Under the pieces are notes generated by a model. That model was not told where the DNA came from. It worked only from the letters and a program-made list of their open reading frames with translations, and searched no databases. From the NCBI RefSeq assembly GCF_001705435.1, contig NZ_MDEN01000058.1:164486-228485 (forward strand): a stretch of DNA of 64,000 bases, in the 5' to 3' direction. Below, piece by piece: positions 54,271-63,979 of the stretch. Origin of the DNA: Pseudomonas graminis (GTDB lineage Bacteria > Pseudomonadota > Gammaproteobacteria > Pseudomonadales > Pseudomonadaceae). Position 1 is the first letter of the stretch, and every line of letters starts with the position of its first letter. Both the position numbers and the translations under genes were made by a program.

Positions 54271-54739
54271 CACACTTCTCCTCACGCGTAAAACGGTTGA
54301 AGGCCTCAGCAGAGGCTCTCGTTGTATCGCCCTCATCTGCGGAGAGCTTGGTCATTGCAACGCAAATGCCATGCCTAAAGTTGAATGGGCATTCAATAAC
54401 TCCCGATTGCGACGTCGCGAAGCGTCTATTCGGGAGCGACACAACGATTCAAATCGCGACCCCCGGAACGGCTGGGGCGCAGGCGCGGCGGGCGGGATGA
54501 GCAATTCCGTAGCACTTGTGTGAACCATCGAATCGGCGGGCGGTCCGGGAGTGTCACCCGATGCACGGGGGGATCGACAGTCGGCGTTGGACCATGGATA
54601 CGGATGGCATCCCGCCAGCTCAAGAGTGAGCGCGCGCCAAAACGTAGCGGGCTCAGTGGGGCGTGGGCGAAAAGCGAGCAGGCGGTTCTTATGCACCTGC
54701 TCCTGTCCCGGGGCTGTCCCGGGCGCTGGCGTTACCGAC
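54271..54739. other. Intergenic region between sdaA and gbdR
   Basis: No convincing gene is present in these 469 bases. It contains the sdaA terminator (54667-54702), a direct repeat CTGTCCCGGG at about 54703-54723, and a small hairpin GCCTC-AGCA-GAGGC at 54303-54316 in the gbdR leader. The gbdR promoter is expected here but no clear -35/-10 pair was found. Confidence 0.5.
54667..54702 (-). terminator. Possible intrinsic terminator of sdaA
   Basis: On the minus strand the stem GAGCAGG/CCTGCTC (54696-54702, 54676-54682) is followed by GCTTTTCGC. The stem is good, but the T-run is only four bases. Confidence 0.45.
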
Positions 54740-56116
54740 TCAACATTCGACGGCGCTGACCGCCAGCCCGCCGCGGGACGTCTCTTTGTATTTGTCGTGC
54801 ATATCGGCGCCGGTGTCGCGCATGGTGCGAATGACGCGGTCCAGCGAGATGAAGTGCTGACCGTCGCCGCGCAGGGCCATTTGCGCGGCATTGATGGCCT
54901 TCACTGCAGCGATGGCGTTGCGCTCGATGCACGGCACCTGAACCAGTCCGCCCACCGGATCGCAGGTCAGGCCGAGGTTGTGTTCCAGACCGATTTCAGC
55001 CGCGTTGCACAGCTGTTCGGGCGTGGCACCCAGAATGTCCGCCAGCCCGGCCGCTGCCATGGCGCACGCCGAACCGACCTCACCCTGGCAGCCGACTTCG
55101 GCGCCGGATATCGATGCATTCTTTTTACACAGAATCCCGATGGCTGCGGCGCCCAATAAGTAATCGACCACGTTGGCTTCGCTGACCTCGTCGCTGAATT
55201 TGACGAAGTAATGCAGCACCGCCGGAATGATCCCCGCCGCGCCATTGGTGGGCGCCGTGACCATGCGACCTCCCGCGGCGTTTTCTTCGTTGACCGCCAG
55301 CGCGAACAGGTTGACCCACTCCATCGCGCTCAACGTCGAGCCAATCACGTTCGGCTTGTTCAATTCCAGAAGGCTGCGATGCAGACGCGCTGCACGACGA
55401 CGCACGTTCAGGCCGCCCGGCAAAATACCCTCGTGCTTCAGGCCCAGCTCGACGCACGCTTGCATGGCACGCCACAGGTGCATGAGCCCGGCACGGATTT
55501 CGTCTTCGCTGCGCCAGACCTTCTCGTTTTCCATCATCAGCTGCGAGACTCGCAAGCCGTGTTTTTCGCAGAGCATCAGCAGCTCATCGGCACTGGAGAA
55601 ATCGTAAGGCAGCACGGTTTCGTCGCGATCCAGCACGCCACTGGCGGCCTGGGCTTCATCGACGACAAAACCGCCGCCCACCGAGTAGTAAGTGTCGCGA
55701 TGAAATTCGCCGTGCTCATTGAACGCGACCAGCGTCATGGCATTGGGATGGAACGGCAGGTTTTCGTCGATGAGCAACATGTCGCGCTGCCAGACGAAAG
55801 GGATCGGGTGATCGCCGTTGAGCTTCAAGGTGTCGGTCTCACGCAGTTCGGCGATGCGCTGACCGATCAGCCCGGGATCAATCGCATCGGGCCATTCGCC
55901 CATCAGGCCCATGATCACCGCGCTGTCGCTGCCATGGCCGACGCCGGTTGCCGACAGCGAGCCATACAGCCGCACTTCAACGCGACTCACCTGCTCTAGT
56001 TGATCGCGTTCGCGCAGGCCCTGGACGAACAACGCGGCAGCGCGCATGGGGCCGACGGTGTGTGAGCTGGAGGGGCCGATACCGATCTTGAACAGGTCGA
56101 ACACGCTGATAGCCAT
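54740..56116 (-). CDS. sdaA: L-serine ammonia-lyase (single-chain, Fe-S)
   Basis: The enzyme deaminates L-serine to pyruvate and ammonia. The 458-residue protein has the N-terminal beta domain ([20 protein letters not shown]) and the alpha domain with 4Fe-4S cysteines in [20 protein letters not shown] and [14 protein letters not shown]. The ATG at 56116 follows GGAGG at ten bases. Demethylation of glycine betaine yields glycine, which is converted to serine, so the gene fits at the end of the choline route next to gbdR. P. aeruginosa has its sdaB in the same place. Confidence 0.95.
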   Translation of the reverse strand: MAISVFDLFKIGIGPSSSHTVGPMRAAALFVQGLRERDQLEQVSRVEVRLYGSLSATGVGHGSDSAVIMGLMGEWPDAIDPGLIGQRIAELRETDTLKLNGDHPIPFVWQRDMLLIDENLPFHPNAMTLVAFNEHGEFHRDTYYSVGGGFVVDEAQAASGVLDRDETVLPYDFSSADELLMLCEKHGLRVSQLMMENEKVWRSEDEIRAGLMHLWRAMQACVELGLKHEGILPGGLNVRRRAARLHRSLLELNKPNVIGSTLSAMEWVNLFALAVNEENAAGGRMVTAPTNGAAGIIPAVLHYFVKFSDEVSEANVVDYLLGAAAIGILCKKNASISGAEVGCQGEVGSACAMAAAGLADILGATPEQLCNAAEIGLEHNLGLTCDPVGGLVQVPCIERNAIAAVKAINAAQMALRGDGQHFISLDRVIRTMRDTGADMHDKYKETSRGGLAVSAVEC

Positions 56117-56402
56117 TAACCGCAAACCTCCGAAAACAGGGCTCCCGGCGCGCCGCGCGGCCGGCGACGGAGCTGCTACGCTCAAGCAGCGATCCATCGA
56201 GATGGCGGCATCATCAGCCTTTTGTTTTACGAGGCGGCGTCTCACACCGACTCACCCATGCCCACCAACGTCGCGTCTGCTTTAACCGATACCTGAACAC
56301 GATCGGCTGCCGATTCCGGCACTTTTTGCCGTATCGTCACTCTGCTTTTGTCCCGGGAATCATTCGGCGAGCAGGGAAAAAACCTGTAAGCGACGTCACT
56401 GA

Positions 56403-56440
56403 TACTGGATACGACGCCCTGTGTACTGGATACGACGCCC
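56403..56440 (+). promoter_or_regulatory. 21-bp-period direct repeat before choX (candidate GbdR operator)
   Basis: A 17-base unit TACTGGATACGACGCCC occurs at 56403-56419 and again, identical, at 56424-56440. The repeat distance is 21 bases, two helical turns. AraC-type regulators bind as two direct half-sites, and gbdR is nearby. The repeat is about 155-190 bases before the choX start, in the 476-base sdaA-choX divergent gap; no gene is seen in that gap. Confidence 0.5.
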
Positions 56441-56592
56441 CCTGTAGGCGTTTGTTTTTCCCTGTTACATGATCGTTGTCGACTCAATCGCCAGACGCAG
56501 TGATGGAGCTGTTTTCCCAACTTGACTCGCCGACACCAGAAAACGCATCAGCTGCGGTTGATGCCGAGAAGAAAACACCAAAGGAGTCCAAC

Positions 56593-57540
56593 ATGAAAGG
56601 TTCACAAAGGCTGTTGCTGGGCGTTGCGCTGAGTCTTCCTATCCTGGCCCAGGCCGCAGAGCCCGCCGCTTGCCAGATGGTCAATTTTTCCGATGTGGGC
56701 TGGACCGACATCACGGCGACCACCGCCGTCACCAGCGTCGTGCTGCAGTCGTTGGGCTACAAAACCAAAACCACGATGATTTCCGTGCCCGTGACCTACA
56801 AGTCGCTGGCCGATGGCAAGAACATGGACATCTTCCTCGGCAACTGGATGCCGACCATGGAAAACGACATCAAGGCCTACCGCGACGCCGGCACTGTCGA
56901 GACCGTCCGCGCCAACCTTGAGAACGCCAAGTACACCCTCGCCGTTCCCCAGGCGCTGTACGACAAGGGGCTTCACGACTTCGCCGACATCGTCAAATTC
57001 AAGAAAGAACTCGACGGCAAAATCTACGGCATCGAGCCGGGCAACGACGGCAACCGCCTGATCCAGAGCATGATCGACAAGAACGCCTTCGACCTGAAAG
57101 ACGCAGGCTTCAAGGTCGTCGAATCGAGCGAAGCCGGCATGTTGTCCCAGGTCGACCGCGCCTCGCGACGCAGCACCGACGTGGTGTTCCTCGGCTGGGA
57201 ACCGCACCCGATGAACACCCGATTCAAGATCAAATACCTCACCGGCGGCGATGACTTCTTCGGCCCCGACTTCGGCAAAGCCACCGTCTACACCAACGTG
57301 CGCAAGGGCTACACCACCGAGTGCAGCAACGTCGGTCAGTTGTTGAAGAACCTGTCCTTCACCCTGCCAATGGAAAGCGCGCTGATGGGCAATATCCTCG
57401 ACGAGAAGAAAAAGCCTGAAGTGGCCGCCAAAGCGTGGCTGAAGGCCAACCCTCAAGTACTCGACACCTGGCTGGCGGGTGTCACCACCGTGGACGGAAA
57501 ACCTGGCCTGGAAGCCGCAAAAGCCGAGCTGACGAAGTAA
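56593..57540 (+). CDS. choX: Choline ABC transporter substrate-binding protein ChoX (CbcX)
   Basis: The periplasmic binding protein delivers choline (and in Pseudomonas possibly betaine or carnitine through other partners) to ChoWV. The 315-residue protein has a signal peptide (MKGSQRLLLGVALSLPILAQA), then CQMVNFSDVGWTDITATTAV, FLGNWMPTMENDIKAYRDAG and VVFLGWEPHPMNTRF, aromatic-rich blocks typical of the choline/betaine OpuAC-like family. AAGGAG lies seven bases before the ATG at 56593. The frame is open upstream but without similarity. It is first in choX-choW-choV, the order of P. aeruginosa cbcXWV. Confidence 0.95.
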   Translation: MKGSQRLLLGVALSLPILAQAAEPAACQMVNFSDVGWTDITATTAVTSVVLQSLGYKTKTTMISVPVTYKSLADGKNMDIFLGNWMPTMENDIKAYRDAGTVETVRANLENAKYTLAVPQALYDKGLHDFADIVKFKKELDGKIYGIEPGNDGNRLIQSMIDKNAFDLKDAGFKVVESSEAGMLSQVDRASRRSTDVVFLGWEPHPMNTRFKIKYLTGGDDFFGPDFGKATVYTNVRKGYTTECSNVGQLLKNLSFTLPMESALMGNILDEKKKPEVAAKAWLKANPQVLDTWLAGVTTVDGKPGLEAAKAELTK

Positions 57541-57549
57541 CTCGACAGG

Positions 57550-57569
57550 CAGGCGGGTACGCCCGCCTG
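57550..57569 (+). other. Hairpin with TACG tetraloop between choX and choW
   Basis: CAGGCGGG-TACG-CCCGCCTG gives an 8-base GC-rich stem with a stable UNCG-type loop, nine bases after the choX stop. The following T-run is weak (TTGTCCTCTTTT). It may stabilise the choX message or reduce read-through so that the binding protein is made in excess over ChoWV. Confidence 0.65.
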
Positions 57570-57607
57570 TTGTCCTCTTTTCATCCCGCACGCGGACAAC
57601 CGACATC

Positions 57608-58453
57608 ATGCTGACTGATCATAAAATCCCTCTGGGCGAGTACATCGCCGGCTTCGTCGAATGGCTGACGCAGCACGGCGCCAGCACCTTCGACGCCATC
57701 GCTTCGTCACTGGAAACCATGATTCACGGCCTGACCGGCGGGCTGACCTGGTTCAACCCCTTCGTGCTGATCGGCCTGGTTGCCCTGCTTGCCCACTTCA
57801 TTCAGCGCAAATGGGGCCTGACCGCATTTGTGATCATTTCCTTCCTGCTGATCCTCAATCTGGGGTACTGGCAGGAAACCATGGAGACCCTGGCGCAGGT
57901 GCTGTTCGCCACGGCGGTCTGCGTAGTGATCGGCGTGCCGCTGGGCATCATTGCCGCGCACAAGCCGATGTTTTACACCTGCATGCGCCCCGTGCTCGAC
58001 CTGATGCAGACGGTTCCTACTTTCGTTTACTTGATCCCGACCCTGACCCTGTTCGGCCTCGGCGTAGTACCGGGCCTGATTTCGACGGTGGTGTTCGCGA
58101 TCGCTGCGCCGATCCGCCTGACCTACCTGGGCATCTGTGATGTCCCGCAAGAACTCCTCGACGCCGGCAAAGCTTTCGGCTGTTCGCGCCGTCAACTGCT
58201 CTCGCGCATCGAGCTGCCCCACGCCATGCCGAGCATCGCGGCCGGCATCACCCAGTGCATCATGCTGTCGCTGTCGATGGTGGTGATCGCCGCGCTGGTG
58301 GGCGCGGATGGCTTGGGCAAACCTGTGGTCAACGCACTGAACACTGCTGATATCGCTCTGGGCTTCGAAGCGGGCCTGGCGATCGTATTGCTGGCGATCA
58401 TGCTCGACCGGATCTGCAAACAACCGGACGCCAAAGTGAGGACCGACGCATGA
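57608..58453 (+). CDS. choW: Choline ABC transporter permease ChoW (CbcW)
   Basis: The 281-residue membrane protein has five to six hydrophobic helices (FVLIGLVALLAHF, LTAFVIISFLLILNLGYW, VCVVIGVPLGIIAAH). It carries the permease EAA-like loop DAGKAFGCSRRQLLSRIELP followed by HAMPSIAAGITQCIMLSLSM. This matches the ProW/OpuAB family. Its last four bases overlap the choV start (ATGA), so the two are coupled. Confidence 0.95.
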   Translation: MLTDHKIPLGEYIAGFVEWLTQHGASTFDAIASSLETMIHGLTGGLTWFNPFVLIGLVALLAHFIQRKWGLTAFVIISFLLILNLGYWQETMETLAQVLFATAVCVVIGVPLGIIAAHKPMFYTCMRPVLDLMQTVPTFVYLIPTLTLFGLGVVPGLISTVVFAIAAPIRLTYLGICDVPQELLDAGKAFGCSRRQLLSRIELPHAMPSIAAGITQCIMLSLSMVVIAALVGADGLGKPVVNALNTADIALGFEAGLAIVLLAIMLDRICKQPDAKVRTDA

Positions 58454-59631
58454 GCATCATCAAATTCGATCAGGTTGACGTCGTCTTCTCCAAAGACCCG
58501 CGTGAGGCACTCAAGCTGTTGGACCAGGGCCTTACGCGGGCCGAAATCCTCAAGAAAACCGGCCAGATCGTCGGCGTCGAAAAAGCCACGCTGGAGATCA
58601 ACAAAGGCGAGATCTGCGTGCTGATGGGCCTGTCCGGCTCGGGCAAATCCAGCCTGCTGCGCTGCATCAACGGCCTGAACACGGTCAGCCGCGGTTCGCT
58701 GTTCGTCGAGCACGAAGGGCAGCAGATCAATATCGCTGCCTGCACCCCCGCGGAGCTGAAGATGATGCGCACCAAGCGCATCGCCATGGTGTTCCAGAAG
58801 TTCGCCCTGATGCCGTGGCTGACCGTGCGCGAGAACATCAGCTTCGGCCTGGAAATGCAGGGCCGCCCCGAGAAAGAGCGGCGCGCACTGGTGGACGAAA
58901 AGCTGGAGCTGGTCGGCCTGACCCAATGGCGCAACAAGAAGCCGGATGAGCTGTCAGGCGGCATGCAGCAGCGGGTCGGCCTGGCCCGCGCGCTGGCGAT
59001 GGACGCTGACATTCTGCTGATGGACGAGCCGTTTTCGGCCCTTGATCCGCTGATCCGCCAAGGTTTGCAGGACGAACTGCTGGCGCTGCAGAAGAAGCTG
59101 AACAAGACCATCGTGTTCGTGAGTCACGACCTGGACGAAGCGCTCAAGCTCGGCACCCGCATCGCGATCATGAAGGACGGCCGGATCATTCAGTACAGCG
59201 TGCCGGAAGAGATCGTGCTCAATCCCGCCGACGAGTACGTGCGGACATTCGTCGCCCACACCAATCCGCTCAACGTGCTGTGCGGCCGGAGCCTGATGCG
59301 CCCGATCACCCAATGCACGCGCATCAACGGTTCTCAGGTCTGCCTGGACCCGAGCGACGACACGTGGATAGATCTCTCTGAAGGCAACGCCATCACCGGC
59401 GCCCACCAGCATGGCGCGACCCTTGATCTGCAAAGCTGGGAGCCGGGCCAGTCAGTGGAAAGCCTCGGCCGCAAACCGACCGTTGTCCACTCCGACATCG
59501 GCATGCGCGACGCCTTGCAGATCCGCTACCACACCGGCAACAAGCTCGTCTTGCAGGAGAACAACCAGTTGGTCGGCATCCTCGGCGACAGCGAGCTGTA
59601 CCACGCATTGCTGGGCAAGAATCACGGCTGA
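58450..59631 (+). CDS. choV: Choline ABC transporter ATP-binding protein ChoV (CbcV)
   Basis: The 393-residue ATPase has Walker A GLSGSGKSS (about 60-68), signature LSGGMQQRVGLARA (168 on), Walker B ILLMDEPFSALD (Asp192, Glu193) and the switch His in FVSHDLDEA. The C-terminal extension (about 275-393: MRPITQCTRINGSQVCLD and MRDALQIRYHTGNKLVLQ) resembles the regulatory tail of ProV/OpuAA-type ATPases. A betT-type choline carrier gene, present at this point in P. aeruginosa, is absent; a heptamer hairpin follows. Confidence 0.95.
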   Translation: MSIIKFDQVDVVFSKDPREALKLLDQGLTRAEILKKTGQIVGVEKATLEINKGEICVLMGLSGSGKSSLLRCINGLNTVSRGSLFVEHEGQQINIAACTPAELKMMRTKRIAMVFQKFALMPWLTVRENISFGLEMQGRPEKERRALVDEKLELVGLTQWRNKKPDELSGGMQQRVGLARALAMDADILLMDEPFSALDPLIRQGLQDELLALQKKLNKTIVFVSHDLDEALKLGTRIAIMKDGRIIQYSVPEEIVLNPADEYVRTFVAHTNPLNVLCGRSLMRPITQCTRINGSQVCLDPSDDTWIDLSEGNAITGAHQHGATLDLQSWEPGQSVESLGRKPTVVHSDIGMRDALQIRYHTGNKLVLQENNQLVGILGDSELYHALLGKNHG

Positions 59632-59720
59632 TTGCAGCTGCAAGCTTCAAGTTTCAAGCTGCAAGAAAAAGGCCGCCACGCCTCGACTCTTGCGGTTTGG
59701 AGCTTAAAGCTTGTGGCTGC
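59632..59720. repeat. Heptamer-repeat hairpin between choV and betI
   Basis: Left arm about 59632-59665 (TGCAAGCTTCAAGTTTCAAG and on), right arm about 59690-59720 (CTTGCGG ... AGCTTGTGGCTGC). It belongs to the same family as the hairpins at 645-742 and 61977-62103 and could end the choXWV transcript. Confidence 0.55.
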
Positions 59721-59743
59721 CTTTCTGCGCCTGCAACTTTTTG

Positions 59744-59763
59744 TTGATTGAACGTTCAATTAA
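59744..59763 (+). promoter_or_regulatory. BetI operator
   Basis: The palindrome ATTGAACGTTCAAT lies at 59747-59760, within a slightly longer TTGATTGAACGTTCAATTAA. It matches the BetI-binding element known from other proteobacteria. It is 70 bases before the betI start, so BetI should repress betIBA through it, with choline as the inducer. Confidence 0.85.
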
Positions 59764-59829
59764 AAAGCTTTACAGTGAACGCCGTTTCCAGCCACCCACG
59801 ATCACCCGGCAGATCAAGGAGCCCTACAG

Positions 59830-60423
59830 ATGCCCAAGGTCGGTATGCAACCCATTCGGCGTCAACAGTTGATCCAGGCCACCCTTACGGCGGTCGATCA
59901 GGTGGGGATGGGCGATGCCAGCATTGCGCTGATCGCCAGACTGGCGGGGGTCTCCAACGGCATCATCAGTCACTACTTTCAGGACAAGAACGGCCTGATC
60001 GCCGCGACGATGCGCCACTTGATGAATGCGCTGATCGCCAGCGTCGCCGAACGGCGCCGGGCATTGAACGACGACAGCCCGCGGGCTCACCTGAAAGTGA
60101 TCATCGAGGGCAACTTCGATGCCAGTCAGGTCAACGGTCCGGCGATGAAAACCTGGCTCGCCTTCTGGGCAACCAGCATGCATTCGCCCTCGCTGCACAG
60201 GTTGCAGCGGATCAATGATCACCGCCTGTATTCCAACCTCTGCTGCCAGTTCCGTCGCGTATTGCCGTTGGATGAAGCACGCAGCGCAGCCCGAGGGCTG
60301 GCGGCATTGATCGACGGATTGTGGCTGCGCGGCGCGCTGTCGGGCGACGCCTTCGACACCGAACAAGCGCAACGGATCGCCTACGAGTACATGGACTTTC
60401 AACTGGCAAAAGCGCCGAGCTGA
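59830..60423 (+). CDS. betI: TetR-family choline-responsive repressor BetI
   Basis: BetI represses the choline-to-betaine genes and is released by choline. The 197-residue protein opens [20 protein letters not shown], the family start. Its HTH is [22 protein letters not shown], with the usual [15 protein letters not shown] block. AAGGAG lies eight bases before the ATG. It is the first gene of betI-betB-betA. Confidence 0.96.
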   Translation: MPKVGMQPIRRQQLIQATLTAVDQVGMGDASIALIARLAGVSNGIISHYFQDKNGLIAATMRHLMNALIASVAERRRALNDDSPRAHLKVIIEGNFDASQVNGPAMKTWLAFWATSMHSPSLHRLQRINDHRLYSNLCCQFRRVLPLDEARSAARGLAALIDGLWLRGALSGDAFDTEQAQRIAYEYMDFQLAKAPS

Positions 60424-60497
60424 AGCAGCCGGCATCACGACCAAGGCAGCGCACGGCGCACTCGGTCGTCACCCACCCAGATTACTGCGAGGATTTT

Positions 60498-61970
60498 ATG
60501 GCCCGTTTCGAACTGCAAAAACTCTACATTGACGGCGGCTACGTGGACGCCAGCAGCAACGCGACCTTCGAGGCTATCAACCCAGCCAATGGCGAAGTCC
60601 TGGCCCAGGTCCAGCGCGCGACCCAAGAAGACGTCGAACGCGCTGTCGTCAGCGCTGAAAAGGGCCAGAAAATCTGGGCCGCCATGACCGCCATGGAGCG
60701 CTCGCGCATCCTGCGTCGTGCCGTCGACATCCTGCGTGAACGCAACGATGAGCTGGCCGAACTGGAAACCCTGGACACCGGCAAAGCGATCTCCGAAACC
60801 AAATACGTCGACGTCGTCACCGGTGCCGACGTGCTGGAGTACTACGCCGGCCTGGTGCCCGCCATCGAAGGCGAGCAGATTCCGCTGCGTGACACTTCAT
60901 TCGTCTACACCCGCCGCGAGCCGCTGGGCGTCACCGTCGGCATCGGCGCGTGGAACTACCCGATCCAGATCGCCCTGTGGAAGTCCGCCCCTGCGCTGGC
61001 GGCCGGCAACGCAATGATCTTCAAGCCAAGCGAAGTCACCTCGCTGACCACGCTGAAGCTGGCAGAAATCTACACCGAAGCCGGCGTGCCGGACGGCGTG
61101 TTCAACGTGCTGACGGGCGCCGGCAGCGACGTCGGCAGCTGGCTGACCGAGCACCCGCGCATCGAGAAGATCTCCTTCACCGGCGGCGTGCAGACCGGCA
61201 AGAAAGTCATGGCCAGCGCGTCGAGCTCGTCGCTCAAGGAAGTGACCATGGAGCTGGGCGGCAAGTCCCCGCTGATCATTTTCGACGACGCCGATCTGGA
61301 TCGCGCCGCTGACATCGCGATGATGGCCAACTTCTACAGCTCCGGTCAGGTCTGCACCAACGGCACTCGCGTGTTCGTGCCGAGCGCCCTGAAGGCAGCC
61401 TTCGAAGCAAAAATCCTTGAGCGCGTCAAACGCATCCGCGTCGGCAATCCGCAGGACGACACCATCAACTTCGGCCCGCTGGTGAGCTTCGCGCACATGG
61501 AAAATGTGCTCAGCTACATCACCAAGGGCAAGGAAGAAGGCGCCCGCCTGCTGATCGGCGGCGACCGTCTGACCGAGGGTGAGCTGGCCAACGGCGCGTT
61601 CGTTGCGCCGACCGTGTTCACCGACTGCACCGATGAGATGACCATCGTCAAAGAGGAAATTTTTGGCCCGGTCATGAGCATCCTCAGCTACGAAACCGAA
61701 GAGGAAGTGATCCGCCGCGCCAACGACACCGAAATGGGTCTGGCTGCGGGCATCGTGACCAAAGACCTGAACCGCGCGCACCGCGTGATCCATCAACTGG
61801 AAGCCGGTATCTGCTGGATCAACGCCTGGGGCGAATCCGACGCGAAAATGCCGGTCGGTGGCTACAAGCAGTCGGGCGTGGGCCGCGAAAACGGCATCAG
61901 CTCGCTGGCGCAGTACACACGCATCAAGTCTGTGCAGGTTGAGCTGGGCGACTACGCGTCGGTGTTCTAG
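60498..61970 (+). CDS. betB: Betaine aldehyde dehydrogenase BetB
   Basis: BetB oxidises betaine aldehyde to glycine betaine with NAD(P)+. The 490-residue protein has the normal length. Catalytic residues are Glu252 (MELGGKSPL) and Cys286 (GQVCTNGT). The cofactor motif region [14 protein letters not shown] and the family block [20 protein letters not shown] are present. The ATG at 60498 follows GCGAGG; the longer frame upstream overlaps betI and lacks similarity. Confidence 0.97.
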   Translation: MARFELQKLYIDGGYVDASSNATFEAINPANGEVLAQVQRATQEDVERAVVSAEKGQKIWAAMTAMERSRILRRAVDILRERNDELAELETLDTGKAISETKYVDVVTGADVLEYYAGLVPAIEGEQIPLRDTSFVYTRREPLGVTVGIGAWNYPIQIALWKSAPALAAGNAMIFKPSEVTSLTTLKLAEIYTEAGVPDGVFNVLTGAGSDVGSWLTEHPRIEKISFTGGVQTGKKVMASASSSSLKEVTMELGGKSPLIIFDDADLDRAADIAMMANFYSSGQVCTNGTRVFVPSALKAAFEAKILERVKRIRVGNPQDDTINFGPLVSFAHMENVLSYITKGKEEGARLLIGGDRLTEGELANGAFVAPTVFTDCTDEMTIVKEEIFGPVMSILSYETEEEVIRRANDTEMGLAAGIVTKDLNRAHRVIHQLEAGICWINAWGESDAKMPVGGYKQSGVGRENGISSLAQYTRIKSVQVELGDYASVF

Positions 61971-61976
61971 AAGCAG

Positions 61977-62103
61977 TTTTAAGCGGCAAGCGGCAAGCCT
62001 CAAGACAAAGCAACTGCAGTCCTGGTCTGCCGCTCACCCCATCAATCTCGCAGGCGCCGTCTCGCTGCTTTTTCTTGCAGCTTGAGGCTTGACGCTTGCA
62101 ACT
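61977..62103. repeat. Heptamer-repeat hairpin between betB and betA
   Basis: The left arm (about 61977-62006) is AAGCGGCAAGCGGCAAGCC and on; the right arm (about 62072-62103) is CTTGCAGCTTGAGGCTTGACG and on. It fills most of the betB-betA gap. Confidence 0.6.
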
Positions 62104-62119
62104 CCCAAGGAGATTTATC

Positions 62120-63817
62120 TTGGAATACGACTACATCATCATCGGCGCCGGCTCGGCCGGTAACACCCTCGCCGCCCGTCTCACCGAAGACGCAGGCGTC
62201 ACCGTGCTGTTGCTTGAAGCCGGCGGCCCGGACTATCGCGCCGACTTCCGCACTCAGATGCCGGCCGCGCTCGCGTTCCCGCTGCAAGGCCGTCGCTACA
62301 ACTGGGCCTACGAGACCGAGCCAGAGCCACACATGAACAACCGCCGTATGGAATGCGGTCGCGGCAAGGGCCTGGGTGGCTCGTCGCTGATCAACGGCAT
62401 GTGCTACATCCGCGGCAACGCCATGGACTACGACGGCTGGGCAAAAAACCCGGGCCTTGAAGACTGGTCTTACCTCGATTGCCTGCCGTACTTCCGCAAG
62501 GCCGAAACCCGCGATATCGGCCCTAACGACTACCACGGTGGCGAAGGCCCGGTCAGCGTGACCACGCCTAAAGCGGGCAACAATCCGCTGTTCGCCGCGA
62601 TGGTCGAAGCAGGCGTGCAAGCCGGTTATCCGCGCACCGGAGACCTCAACGGTTATCAGCAGGAAGGTTTCGGCCCGATGGACCGCACCGTCACGCCGTT
62701 CGGCCGTCGCGCCAGCACCGCCCGTGGCTATCTGGACGAAGCGAAGAAGCGCTCGACCCTGACCATCGTCACTCACGCGCTGACCGACCGGATTCTGTTC
62801 GACAACAAGCGCGCCGTCGGCGTGGCCTACATGGTGGGCGACAGCGACACCCGCATCGAAGCCCGCGCTCGCAAGGAAGTCCTGCTGTGTGGCGGCGCCA
62901 TTGCTTCGCCACAAATCCTGCAGCGTTCCGGCGTCGGCCCTGCGCCGCTGCTGAAGAAGCTCGACATTCCGGTCGTTCACGACCTGCCGGGCGTTGGCGA
63001 AAACCTGCAAGACCACCTGGAAATGTATTTGCAGTACGCGTGCAAAGAGCCGGTCTCGTTGTACCCGTCGCTGCTGTGGTGGAACCAGCCGGCCATCGGT
63101 GCCGAGTGGATGTTCCTCGGTAAAGGGATCGGCGCCAGCAACCAGTTCGAAGCGGGCGGTTTCATTCGTTCGCGCGAGGAATTCGAGTGGCCGAACATTC
63201 AGTACCACTTCCTGCCGGTCGCGATTAACTACAACGGCAGCAAGGGCGTGCAAGAGCACGGTTTCCAGGCGCACGTCGGCTCGATGCGTTCGCCAAGCCG
63301 TGGTCGCGTGCAGCTGAAATCGAAGAACCCGCGTGAATACCCGAGCATTCTTTTCAACTACATGGCGTCCGAGCAGGACTGGCAGGAATTCCGCGACGGC
63401 ATTCGCCTGACCCGCGAGATCATGCAGCAGCCAGCGCTGGACCAATACCGTGGCCGCGAAATCAGCCCGGGCATCGACGTGCAGAGCGACGAGCAGCTGG
63501 ACACGTTTATCCGTGAGCATGCCGAGACTGCGTATCACCCATCCTGCTCGTGCAAGATGGGCACCGATGAAATGGCTGTCGTCGATGGCGAGGGCCGCGT
63601 GCACGGGATGGAAGGGCTGCGCGTGGTGGATGCGTCGATCATGCCGCTGATCACCACCGGCAACCTCAACGCACCGACGATCATGATGGCCGAGAAAATC
63701 GCCGACAAGATCCGTGGCCGCGCCCCGCTGCCGCGCAGCACCGCCGACTACTACGTCGCCGGCGACGCGCCCGTGCGTGGCAAGCCGATGCGTGAAGTGG
63801 GCCCGTTGGCGCAGTAA
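62120..63817 (+). CDS. betA: Choline dehydrogenase BetA
   Basis: BetA, a membrane-linked FAD enzyme of the GMC family, oxidises choline to betaine aldehyde. The 565-residue protein begins with a Rossmann motif ([19 protein letters not shown]) and GMC signature 1 ([16 protein letters not shown]). Its C-terminal catalytic region has HPSCSCKMG. Translation appears to start with TTG at 62120 (then EYDY), seven bases after AAGGAG; no closer ATG is in frame. It is the last gene of betIBA; REPs follow it. Confidence 0.96.
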   Translation: MEYDYIIIGAGSAGNTLAARLTEDAGVTVLLLEAGGPDYRADFRTQMPAALAFPLQGRRYNWAYETEPEPHMNNRRMECGRGKGLGGSSLINGMCYIRGNAMDYDGWAKNPGLEDWSYLDCLPYFRKAETRDIGPNDYHGGEGPVSVTTPKAGNNPLFAAMVEAGVQAGYPRTGDLNGYQQEGFGPMDRTVTPFGRRASTARGYLDEAKKRSTLTIVTHALTDRILFDNKRAVGVAYMVGDSDTRIEARARKEVLLCGGAIASPQILQRSGVGPAPLLKKLDIPVVHDLPGVGENLQDHLEMYLQYACKEPVSLYPSLLWWNQPAIGAEWMFLGKGIGASNQFEAGGFIRSREEFEWPNIQYHFLPVAINYNGSKGVQEHGFQAHVGSMRSPSRGRVQLKSKNPREYPSILFNYMASEQDWQEFRDGIRLTREIMQQPALDQYRGREISPGIDVQSDEQLDTFIREHAETAYHPSCSCKMGTDEMAVVDGEGRVHGMEGLRVVDASIMPLITTGNLNAPTIMMAEKIADKIRGRAPLPRSTADYYVAGDAPVRGKPMREVGPLAQ

Positions 63818-63866
63818 CAGGCGCGACGTGGGCATATGTCAGTCCCACTAACGGCGCGCAGTGTGT

Positions 63867-63961
63867 CAGTGGGACCGGCTTCAGCCGGGAAGAGGCCAGT
63901 GGCTACACCCTCGATTTTGCGGCGTGACACCTGACGAATTCCCGGCTAAAGCCGGTCCCAC
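63867..63961. repeat. REPIN after betA (GTGGGACC type)
   Basis: The direct arm CAGTGGGACCGGCTTCAGCC begins at 63867; the inverted arm ends CCCGGCTAAAGCCGGTCCCAC at 63961. It has GTGGGACC at its ends, where the RAYT-linked REPs have GTAGGACT, so it belongs to a second subgroup. Confidence 0.85.
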
Positions 63962-63979
63962 AATGGTCGTGCGCTGTGT

